NCBI GenBank assembly: GCA_035542775.1
Contig: DATKKX010000026.1
Location: forward strand, 1-11,455
DNA length: 11,455 nucleotides
Source of the DNA: DATKKX01 sp035542775
Lineage (GTDB): Bacteria > Planctomycetota > Phycisphaerae > UBA1845 > UTPLA1
Direction: 5' to 3'
Shown here: positions 5,126 through 11,455 of the stretch, piece by piece
How the letters are laid out: every line of letters starts with the position of its first letter
How positions within the stretch are numbered: position 1 is the first letter of the stretch
Notes under the pieces: generated by a model
The model's input: only the letters and a program-made list of their open reading frames with translations
The model's database searches: none
What the model was told of the DNA's origin: nothing
Translations under genes and position numbers: made by a program

Positions 5126-6457
5126 ATGTTACGCGGAGTTTACATATTCAGTCTGTGTGGGCTGGTGGTCTGTGTCGCGATGTTGTGCGCTTGCCAGCAA
5201 GCCACGCCGGTCACGAACGCGGCGGGGGCCGATCAGGTCTCCGCACCAAATGGCTCCACCAGCACAGCAACCGTCTCGGATGGTCGCAAGAATGCCGCCC
5301 GCATCATCAGGGCCGGAACGCTGTTCCGCGTGGCTTTGCTGCAGATGGACCCCGCTGTTCCCATCCCGCAGCATCCGTGCCTCCCGCTCGGCGGACCTGG
5401 CTTTGCGAGGTGGCCGTCGCGACTGCCCGGCGGCGTGGCCGGCTTTCTTGTGGGAGCGACTGATGTCAGCGAATATGACAGTCTCCACCTCAGCGCGACG
5501 GGAGACACCGATTACGTGTTTTCGGTCCGCGCCGGGACCGCCTCGGCCAGCCCGCCTGCGCCCGGCGACCCGAACCCGCATTTCTCGCAGTTGGAGTTCA
5601 ATTTCCGCGCAGTGAACCCGTTTCAGGTTCCTCATGCGTGGGGCGACCCGCACTACGATATGCATGAGGCTGACTATCCGTCGAACGATGCGGATGATCC
5701 TGGAGCCGGCGGTGCCGGGGATCCCGCAAATGTCCGAAGTCTGATCAACTTGAACGGCGGCCCGGTCGCGATCGTCGTAAACGGCATCGACTTCAGCAAC
5801 CCCCCGGCTTCAACACCAACGGCGACCACGGCCTGGATGAACGGTCTTGGGCCGCTGGGCTGGGTGGCGTTCATGCGTGACAACTCATATCAAAGCGGTC
5901 GCTTCTTCGCGATCTGGGGCGCCATGACCGGCGGACCCGTTGCTCTTGCCGACACGTTAACTCCGCTGGATGATGGCATCTTCGAGTCGGTCCAGGTCCG
6001 CGGCGATGTGTTTGACACCCTCAGCGAAAACCCGCACTCGCTCACGGCACCGCCGCCGGCCTGCGATGTCTGCCCGGCCCTTCCGGGTGGCGTCCCGACT
6101 CCGGGGCGACCCTACGCGTTGTTCGACTACAGCAACCTGAGCAATGGTGTCGCCCCTGTGGACGCGCCCGGTTTGGGTGGATTTGTGTTCGTGGTGCGAC
6201 CAGAGGCCTTCATGCCCGCCCCCTTGCCCGATTTCGCGGTGGTTGTCGATCCGTCGGCTAATCCGGGACAACTGGCCACGGCTCATTTCGGCAATCTCCT
6301 GGTGGGGCTGCCGCAGTCGGGCTATCCTGAGGATGCCTTGGACACGGCCGGCATCATCGACCACCCTGGCGCGATCGAGGGGCCCTATGCCGATGGCGGC
6401 GTGCATGAACTCAGCATCTCGGTGTTCTTCATGCACAATATGCCGGAGGAACATTGA
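5126..6457 (+). CDS. Secreted lipoprotein of unknown function
   Basis: The 443-residue product starts with MLRG, a hydrophobic segment (VYIFSLCGLVVCVAMLCAC) and a lipobox-like LCAC followed by QQ, so export and lipidation are likely. A low-complexity Ala/Ser/Thr linker follows, then a region rich in Gly, Pro, Asp and aromatic residues with no trans-membrane helix. Notable local features are DPHYDMHEADYP with closely spaced His and Asp residues that could bind metal, a long GGxGDPANVRSL segment, one CDVC pair in the second half, and a C-terminal HELSISVFFMHNMPEEH. I do not recognise a domain family. Repeated beta-like stretches such as GGFVFVVRPE and LPDFAVVVDP suggest a beta-rich extracellular fold. 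It has its own strong promoter and a hairpin after the stop, so it appears to be a single-gene unit. The function is unknown. Confidence 0.82.
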   Translation: MLRGVYIFSLCGLVVCVAMLCACQQATPVTNAAGADQVSAPNGSTSTATVSDGRKNAARIIRAGTLFRVALLQMDPAVPIPQHPCLPLGGPGFARWPSRLPGGVAGFLVGATDVSEYDSLHLSATGDTDYVFSVRAGTASASPPAPGDPNPHFSQLEFNFRAVNPFQVPHAWGDPHYDMHEADYPSNDADDPGAGGAGDPANVRSLINLNGGPVAIVVNGIDFSNPPASTPTATTAWMNGLGPLGWVAFMRDNSYQSGRFFAIWGAMTGGPVALADTLTPLDDGIFESVQVRGDVFDTLSENPHSLTAPPPACDVCPALPGGVPTPGRPYALFDYSNLSNGVAPVDAPGLGGFVFVVRPEAFMPAPLPDFAVVVDPSANPGQLATAHFGNLLVGLPQSGYPEDALDTAGIIDHPGAIEGPYADGGVHELSISVFFMHNMPEEH

Positions 6458-6483
6458 TAGACGCCAACCGATTGGGCGATTCT

Positions 6484-6512
6484 GCGGGGCGTGCCAGCGC
6501 GGCACGCCCCGC
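6484..6512. terminator. GC-rich hairpin between convergent genes
   Basis: A perfect 12-bp stem (GCGGGGCGTGCC, 6484-6495, with its complement at 6501-6512) closes a 5-nt loop 26 bp after the lipoprotein stop. The following TCATTTGT is only a weak U tract on the plus strand. Its place between the convergent lipoprotein and asnB ends suggests termination or 3'-end protection for the plus-strand transcript, perhaps for both. Confidence 0.6.
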
Positions 6513-6578
6513 TCATTTGTCGCGGCCGGTTTTGACCTGAACAACCCTCTATCGGCCCTCCCCTTTGCGGCCCCCGGC

Positions 6579-8465
6579 CTACAGATACGCTCTTGCCCAC
6601 TGCTCCAGGAACAGCAAGGCCCACAACTGGCTCCCAAAGTCGATCCACGGTCGTGATTGCGCTCGGAGCACCCACGCCAACCCGCGCGGGTCGAGGATGC
6701 CTCGGGATCGGAGAGCACCCTCGCGCAGCAGGTCTCCGGTTTGGTCCAGCAGGTCTCGCTTGAACCACCGGCGGATCGGGACGCGAAAGCCCATCTTGGG
6801 GCGATACAGCAGTTCGTGAGGCACATATCGTTCAGCCAGGCGCTTGAGGAGATACTTCCGCACGTCGCCCCGCATCTTGAGGTCGAGCGACAGCGTGGCC
6901 GCGAACTCAGTGATGGTGTGATCGAGCAAAGGCACCCGACATTCCAACGAACAGGCCATGCTCGTGCGGTCCACCTTGGTCAGGATGTCCTCGGGCAGGT
7001 ACATCTGCAGGTCGACATACTGGGCTGCCTCCACGGGCGGCCAGCCGCGGCTCTCGGCGCGGCGGCGAAGCTGGTCAAACGTGGTGTCGCCGGACGCGGT
7101 CGTGCGATATGCCTCGGTCAACAGGCGATCCGTGAGCCATGGACTGCAAAGGACCTGGTGATCCTCGTGTTGCAGGAGCGCCGGCAGGGACCCGGTTCGA
7201 AACCGCTTGAGGAACTTGGCTTCCGGGGAGAACATCGCTCCGGAAGACATCATCACCGCCCGGTGGATCGCTCGCCGCCACGGGCGATCGTATTCCAACG
7301 ATTCGGCGAAGTCCTGGTATCGCCGATACCCGGCGAAAGTTTCGTCGCCTCCGTCGCCCGTGAGGACGACCTTGACATGGCGGCTGGCGACCTCGCAAAC
7401 ACGGTAGCAGGCCAGCGCCGACGAATCCGCGAACGGCTCGTCGAACTGGCGCACCATCTTGGCCACGGCGTCGACCGGATCGAGGCGGACGTGCTCTTCA
7501 ACGTGCTTGGTGCCGTATCGCCGGGCCAGAATCCGGGCGAAGGGAAGCTGATCGAAGCCCGCCTCCTCGAAACCCACTGAGAACGTCCTAATAGACTTGC
7601 CTGACACGGTACATGCCAATGCGGTTACCAGCGATGAGTCGACCCCGCCCGACAACAGTGCGCCGACCTCAACGTCGGACTCCATGTGGCTCTCGACCGC
7701 GGCCCGCAGCCGACGGTCCAGCTCCTCGATCGCTTCCTGCTCATTGGTCAACTTGGCCCGGCAGTAATTCAGCTCCCAATAGCGTTGGACCTGGACCTCC
7801 AGCCCATGGCCGTTGCGGCCGCAACGGGCCCACAGCAGGTGCGCGGCGGGCAGCTTGAAGATGTTCTCGAAGATCGTGTGCGGGGCGGGCACGTACTTCC
7901 ATCGCAGGTACTGCCTCAAGGCGTATGGGCTGAGAGCCGGGCGGCCGGGCAGCAGGGCCAGGATGGCCTTCAGCTCGGATGCAAAGAGCAGCGAGTCGCC
8001 ATCACGGTAGTAGTAGAGCGGCTTGATTCCGTTGCGATCGCGAACCAGAGTGAGGCTGGGGTCGCGCTGGTCCAGAATGGCCAGGGCGAACATGCCGTCG
8101 AGCCGCTGAACAAAGGCCGTGGGGTCCTCCTCGTACAGGTGCAGGGCGGTCTCCCCGTCGGTCCGCGTGCGGAAGACGTGCCCGCGGTCCTTGAGCTCGG
8201 CGTGCAGCCTGCGGAAATTGTAGATCTCGCCGTTGTAGCACAGCAGGCTGTCCTCGGATTCGTTGGCGATCGGCTGGTGCCCGCCCGCCAAGTCGATAAT
8301 GCTGAGCCGCCGGTGCCCGAGGAATGCGCGACGGTCCCTGGAAACGAATTGGCCGCGATCGTCAGGGCCGCGATGGGCCAGGCTGTCAACGGCCTTCGCC
8401 AGGCGCTGGTCATTCTCCAGCCAGGCAAAAGGTCGCGTTGCTAGACCACCGACAAGGCCGCACAT
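6579..8465 (-). CDS. asnB: Asparagine synthetase (glutamine-hydrolysing)
   Basis: The 628-residue enzyme transfers amide nitrogen from glutamine to aspartate with ATP, giving asparagine, glutamate, AMP and pyrophosphate; family members also amidate other carboxylates in surface-glycan clusters. The start at 8465 leaves Cys2, the glutaminase nucleophile, directly after Met (MCGLVGG); an upstream ATG at 8495 would bury it. GGAAG lies 7 nt upstream. Glutaminase residues are intact: HRGPDDRG, GHRRLSI, YNGEIYN and RTDGE. The synthetase half has the ATP pyrophosphatase loop SGGVDSS (272-278), GDGGDETFAGY (about 370-380), ILTKVDRTSMACSLECRVPLLD and the C-terminal YLLKRL...RPKMGFRVPIRRWFK. It is longer than E. 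coli AsnB (554) and ends in LWALLFLEQWARAY, as in the longer bacterial AsnB group (some annotated as amidotransferases of exopolysaccharide clusters). No glycan genes are adjacent, so asparagine synthesis is the default reading. Confidence 0.95.
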   Translation of the reverse strand: MCGLVGGLATRPFAWLENDQRLAKAVDSLAHRGPDDRGQFVSRDRRAFLGHRRLSIIDLAGGHQPIANESEDSLLCYNGEIYNFRRLHAELKDRGHVFRTRTDGETALHLYEEDPTAFVQRLDGMFALAILDQRDPSLTLVRDRNGIKPLYYYRDGDSLLFASELKAILALLPGRPALSPYALRQYLRWKYVPAPHTIFENIFKLPAAHLLWARCGRNGHGLEVQVQRYWELNYCRAKLTNEQEAIEELDRRLRAAVESHMESDVEVGALLSGGVDSSLVTALACTVSGKSIRTFSVGFEEAGFDQLPFARILARRYGTKHVEEHVRLDPVDAVAKMVRQFDEPFADSSALACYRVCEVASRHVKVVLTGDGGDETFAGYRRYQDFAESLEYDRPWRRAIHRAVMMSSGAMFSPEAKFLKRFRTGSLPALLQHEDHQVLCSPWLTDRLLTEAYRTTASGDTTFDQLRRRAESRGWPPVEAAQYVDLQMYLPEDILTKVDRTSMACSLECRVPLLDHTITEFAATLSLDLKMRGDVRKYLLKRLAERYVPHELLYRPKMGFRVPIRRWFKRDLLDQTGDLLREGALRSRGILDPRGLAWVLRAQSRPWIDFGSQLWALLFLEQWARAYL

Positions 8466-8742
8466 CCTGGATCTTCCCCTATATCGCGTTGTCACACCGG
8501 CCGCCGACAGAAGCCGTTGGCTTCGGTGGCGCCGGGATCGCGTGAGTGTATCTACCCTTGCCCGACTGCGGCAAGCCGGGCTTCGGATCGACCTTTCTGT
8601 TCAGCCTTTGACCAGCTATCCTATTCCCTGCGGCGCGTCGTGGCGGACGCGTTCAATGGATCGGGGAGCCCGGCTCGGGCGCCGATGCGTGAGCATGTCC
8701 GTCTCAAGTCATACGTATGCGTTGTCGGAAAGGGAACCTCGC
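8466..8742. other. Divergent intergenic region between asnB and the GH20 gene
   Basis: This 277-bp GC-rich stretch must carry the starts of both units, but I find no convincing -35/-10 pair. A 6-bp hairpin (CTTGCC/GGCAAG, 8557-8575) and a perfect 10-bp palindrome CATACGTATG (8710-8719) are present. The palindrome sits 24 bp before the GH20 start and could be an operator, on weak evidence. Confidence 0.4.
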
Positions 8743-10212
8743 ATGGGTGACCGGCCTAGCCCGATCATTCCGATTCCCAAGCAGATGAGGCTCACGCCAG
8801 GCGGGAGCGCTTGGCCCAGCAAGGTCGTTGTCCGCTGCGAGGCGGGGCCGGCCACTGCTATGGCGGGGCTCTACGAGTCCTGCATCCACGGGAATTCCGA
8901 CGGGAGCCTGTCCATCCGGCTCTCGCAAACGGAGGTTCCCAGCGGGGGCTATGAGATCGACTTAGCCGATAATTCCATCACCGTGGGGGCCTTGGATACA
9001 GCCGGCTTCCGGCACGCCTTGTACACGCTTTCGCAACTGGCCTCGGAGCCGCGGGCGGCCACCGGTCACATCCGGGATTGGCCCGCCTTGGGGGTTCGGG
9101 GATTTCACCTGAATCTGGCTGCTTACCGCCGTCTCGACGTCGATCTGACCTGCCGGATCATCGAATCCGCCGCCCGTCTGAAGCTCAATACTCTGCTTGT
9201 GGAATACGGCGGGAGATTTCCATTTCAAGCCCATGCGGCGATCAGGGATCCGACCGCCTTTTCAAAGCAGGATGTGGCCCGCCTGTCCGAAGTCGCGGCC
9301 TGCAACGGCCTTGAAATCATCCCTTTGCAGCAGAGCTTGGCCCATTTGGAGTACGCCCTGAGCCACCCGTCGCTGGCCCATCTGCGGGAACGAGAGGAGA
9401 AGACCAATCTACTCTGCCCGGCAGATCCGGGCAGCATGGCTCTGGTCGAAGGGCTCGTCGCCGAGCTGCTGGCGGCCCATCCGCATACTAAGTGGTTCCA
9501 TCTGGGCGGCGACGAGGCTCGGAAGTTCGGCCAGTGTCCTCGCTGCGCTTCCGCCGTCCGCGAATCGGGCATCGGAGCGGTGTACGGTCGCTACGTGGGC
9601 ACATTTGCCCGCCGGCTGCTCGACAGAGGAATCCGACCCATCCTCTGGGATGACACGATTTGCGCTCATCCGGATGCTCTGGAGCACATCCCCAAGGAGA
9701 CCATCATTGCCTACTGGGACTACATCGCCGTGGCGGACCCGACGCCGGTGCTGATTCCACGGATGGCCCATGCCCTTGGCGGGCCGCGGGTGGTTCACGA
9801 TTGGCGATGGGGTGCTCGTCGGAAGGCCGGTACACTCAGTGAGGCCCAGGCCGACGTGATGCGGCACTATTCTGAGGGCGTTCGCGTTCGCGCCGCTCTC
9901 GGCAAGGCGTATCTGGCGGAGTTTGGTCCGTATCTAGGCCAAGGCTTTCCTCGTTGGTTCCGGGCGCTGCCTTATCTGGAGTATTTTCAGGCGCGCGGGC
10001 ACGAGGTGATCTGCTGCCCGACCGGCATGGGCAATGGAGACGCGGAGAACGGCTTGCCGAATTTTCGGCGGTTCGACGCGAACATTCTGACGCATGCCCG
10101 CCGCTGCATTGCCAATGGCAAGACGCTGGGGCTTGTCACCACGATGTGGTACAACATGCCCGTGGAACTGATCTACCAGCCGCTTACCTGGACCGCCCAA
10201 CACGCGTGGTAG
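8743..10212 (+). CDS. Glycoside hydrolase family 20 beta-N-acetylhexosaminidase-like enzyme
   Basis: The 489-residue product matches GH20: an N-terminal alpha/beta domain at about 1-115 (IPIPKQMRLTPG, GGYEIDLADNSITVGALDTAGFRHALYTLSQL, the classic 'domain 2' pattern) followed by a TIM barrel beginning near LGVRGFHLNL. The catalytic Asp-Glu pair lies in FHLGGDE (D257, E258), where Glu is the acid and Asp assists the substrate acetamido group. The following RKFGQCPRC resembles the hexosaminidase-D-like branch, in which a Cys pair often follows the DE motif. Members remove terminal beta-linked GlcNAc or GalNAc. There is no signal peptide, so it probably acts in the cytoplasm on imported or recycled amino-sugar oligomers. 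The start at 8743 has AGGGA with a 7-nt spacer; an in-frame ATG 48 bp upstream (8695) lacks a good site. The FAD dehydrogenase gene follows after 80 bp. Confidence 0.85.
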   Translation: MGDRPSPIIPIPKQMRLTPGGSAWPSKVVVRCEAGPATAMAGLYESCIHGNSDGSLSIRLSQTEVPSGGYEIDLADNSITVGALDTAGFRHALYTLSQLASEPRAATGHIRDWPALGVRGFHLNLAAYRRLDVDLTCRIIESAARLKLNTLLVEYGGRFPFQAHAAIRDPTAFSKQDVARLSEVAACNGLEIIPLQQSLAHLEYALSHPSLAHLREREEKTNLLCPADPGSMALVEGLVAELLAAHPHTKWFHLGGDEARKFGQCPRCASAVRESGIGAVYGRYVGTFARRLLDRGIRPILWDDTICAHPDALEHIPKETIIAYWDYIAVADPTPVLIPRMAHALGGPRVVHDWRWGARRKAGTLSEAQADVMRHYSEGVRVRAALGKAYLAEFGPYLGQGFPRWFRALPYLEYFQARGHEVICCPTGMGNGDAENGLPNFRRFDANILTHARRCIANGKTLGLVTTMWYNMPVELIYQPLTWTAQHAW

Positions 10213-10292
10213 CAAAAGGCGAGGACACGGTGGGCCGTGATCCACGGGCAGTCCTCAGCGGCGGCAGCCGTCGTTTCCGGAGGCGGTCTACC

Positions 10293-11455
10293 ATGGCCGT
10301 CTCGGAGTCGGCCACTGGATGGGATGTCATGCGATCTGGGGATACAGGCCGTGGGCCACCGGGTGTGACCAGGGCGATCGACGAGCTCGGCCGTATGCTT
10401 TCCGGCGAGATCCGCACGGATCGCCTCAGCCGGGCGTTGTATGCGACGGACGGGAGTATCTACCAGATCGTTCCGGACGGTGTCGTTCTTCCGCGCTGCG
10501 TCGATGACGTTGTTGCCGCCGTTCGCGCTTGCGGTCGACACGGCGTGGCTCTCACGGCCCGCGGCGCCGGCACCGGTCTGGCCGGCGGGGCGGTCAACCG
10601 CGGTTTCATCCTGGATTGTTCCCGCTTTCTCAACAGGATTGTGGGCATCGACCCGCACAAGCGCGTGGCTGTGGTCGAGCCTGGCGTGGTTCTCGATGAG
10701 TTGAATGCCGCGATCAAGCCATACGGGCTGCAATTTCCGCCCGATGTGGCCACCAGCAGCCGAGCCACCATCGGCGGCATGATCGCCAACAATTCGTGCG
10801 GGGCGCATTCCATCATCTACGGGCGGACCGTGGACCACGTTGTCGGCTTGGATGTAGTGTTGTCGGACGGTTCGATTTGCCGCTGGGGCCGTGGTGCCGT
10901 CAGCACAGTGAACGCCCTCGCACGGCGTTGCGAGGAGGCTCTCGCCACGATCGTTCGCGAATATGCCGATGAGATCGCTGCGAGGTATCCGAAGGTATCG
11001 CGATCGAATGCCGGCTATGGGCTCGATCGTCTGCGGATCGAGAACGGGAGGCTGAATACCGAAGCCGTGATATCCGGCAGCGAAGGGACACTCTGCGTCG
11101 TTGTCGGCGCCACATTGAAACTCGTCCCGCTGCCCAAGTTCAAGGGTCTGGTCGTCGCCCATTTCGATGAGCTGCTCGCCGCGATGGAGGCCACGCCGGT
11201 GGCGCTGGAGCATGGTCCGGCAGCGGTGGAGTTGATCGACCGGCCGATTCTTGATGCCGCCAGGATCAGCCCCAATATGGCCCGGCATCGATCGTTTATC
11301 GCCGGTGATCCGGACGCCGTTCTGGTCATCGAAATGTATGACGAGGATGAAGGGCGACTCGCTGAGCGTCTGCGCGCTGTGGCCGCGGACTTCGGGACCC
11401 GCAGGCTCGGCTACGCCTGGCCGGTGCTGAGTGAATCGCGACAGCAGGCTGACGT
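10293..11455 (+). CDS. FAD-linked dehydrogenase, YdiJ/GlcD-like N-terminal part (cut by window end)
   Basis: The frame is open from an ATG at 10293 (GGAGG at 10279-10283, 9-nt spacer) to the window end, giving 387 complete codons without a stop. The sequence shows the PCMH-type FAD domain: YATDGSIYQIVPDGVVLPR, the FAD-binding loop RGAGTGLAGG from residue 90, VVEPGVVLDELN, the long motif around IGGMIANNSCGAHSIIYGR, and ISGSEGTLCVV followed by the start of the FAD-oxidase C-terminal domain. The NNSCGA...YGRTVDHV pattern is that of large bacterial proteins that fuse this domain to a C-terminal Fe-S (CCG/4Fe-4S) part, such as E. coli YdiJ, which oxidise D-2-hydroxyacids. The Fe-S part would lie outside the window, so a stand-alone GlcD or D-lactate dehydrogenase remains possible. 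It lies 80 bp after the GH20 gene on the same strand and may be co-transcribed. Confidence 0.88.
   Translation, partial: MAVSESATGWDVMRSGDTGRGPPGVTRAIDELGRMLSGEIRTDRLSRALYATDGSIYQIVPDGVVLPRCVDDVVAAVRACGRHGVALTARGAGTGLAGGAVNRGFILDCSRFLNRIVGIDPHKRVAVVEPGVVLDELNAAIKPYGLQFPPDVATSSRATIGGMIANNSCGAHSIIYGRTVDHVVGLDVVLSDGSICRWGRGAVSTVNALARRCEEALATIVREYADEIAARYPKVSRSNAGYGLDRLRIENGRLNTEAVISGSEGTLCVVVGATLKLVPLPKFKGLVVAHFDELLAAMEATPVALEHGPAAVELIDRPILDAARISPNMARHRSFIAGDPDAVLVIEMYDEDEGRLAERLRAVAADFGTRRLGYAWPVLSESRQQAD

Noticed and set aside
5957..6826. A 289-codon minus-strand frame spanning the lipoprotein end and the asnB end.
   Set aside because: It crosses the GC hairpin and two supported convergent genes and has no motifs.
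6657..8444. Two long plus-strand frames (6657-7580 and 7686-8444) opposite asnB.
   Set aside because: AsnB has every catalytic motif on the minus strand; the plus-strand frames have no recognisable features.
10221..10256. Hairpin GAGGAC...GTCCTC with inner CCGTG/CACGG after the GH20 stop, considered as a terminator.
   Set aside because: No T tract follows and the next gene starts soon after on the same strand; it is more likely chance pairing in GC-rich sequence.
10173..11288. A 371-codon minus-strand frame opposite the FAD-linked dehydrogenase.
   Set aside because: The plus strand encodes an unmistakable FAD-domain protein here; the antisense frame is a shadow.
1..11455. CRISPR arrays, tRNA or rRNA genes, insertion sequences and prophage genes.
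   Set aside because: No regularly spaced repeats, cloverleaf-like sequence, transposase or phage motifs were seen in reading the window by eye.

Overview
The window looks like a chromosomal segment from a GC-rich Planctomycetota bacterium, most likely of the Phycisphaerae side. The clues are a pseudopilin-like secreted protein with a GFTLIELL processing site, CPGD and DG motifs of the planctomycete 'H-X9-DG' type, a DUF1570-like secreted metallopeptidase, a planctomycete-style sugar-isomerase-like TIM barrel, and classical TTGACA-type promoters in an otherwise GC-rich sequence. This assignment is inferred from protein style; no rRNA or tRNA is present to confirm it. I see no mobile element or CRISPR array.

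Layout. (1) 1-1489, minus strand: a well-formed promoter drives a pseudopilin-like protein, followed 21 bp later by a membrane-anchored protein with two probable zinc ribbons that runs off the left edge. (2) 1554-4600, plus strand: a tightly packed three-gene unit encodes a TIM-barrel sugar isomerase/epimerase-like protein, a lipoprotein zinc metallopeptidase and a FolD homologue. The junctions are a 1-bp gap and a stop/start overlap. (3) 4601-5125: a 525-bp non-coding stretch holds a probable terminator about 350 nt after folD and then a strong promoter. (4) 5126-6512, plus strand: a secreted lipoprotein of unknown function, ending in a 12-bp GC hairpin. (5) 6579-8465, minus strand: a complete glutamine-dependent asparagine synthetase, convergent with the lipoprotein. 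(6) 8743-11455, plus strand: a cytoplasmic GH20 hexosaminidase-like enzyme, then the first 387 codons of an FAD-linked dehydrogenase of the fused FAD/Fe-S (YdiJ/GlcD-like) type, cut by the right edge.

The functional theme is mixed: cell-surface proteins, amino-sugar turnover, one-carbon metabolism and amide-nitrogen metabolism. The most interesting point is the FolD homologue. It keeps the fold's signature motifs and nucleotide-binding loop, but three of its four catalytic or substrate-contacting residues are replaced (Lys to Gln, Gln to His, Asp to Glu). The TIM-barrel protein two genes upstream also lacks several canonical metal ligands. The operon therefore pairs two enzyme-like proteins with altered active sites and a secreted protease, and its purpose is not evident from known pathways.
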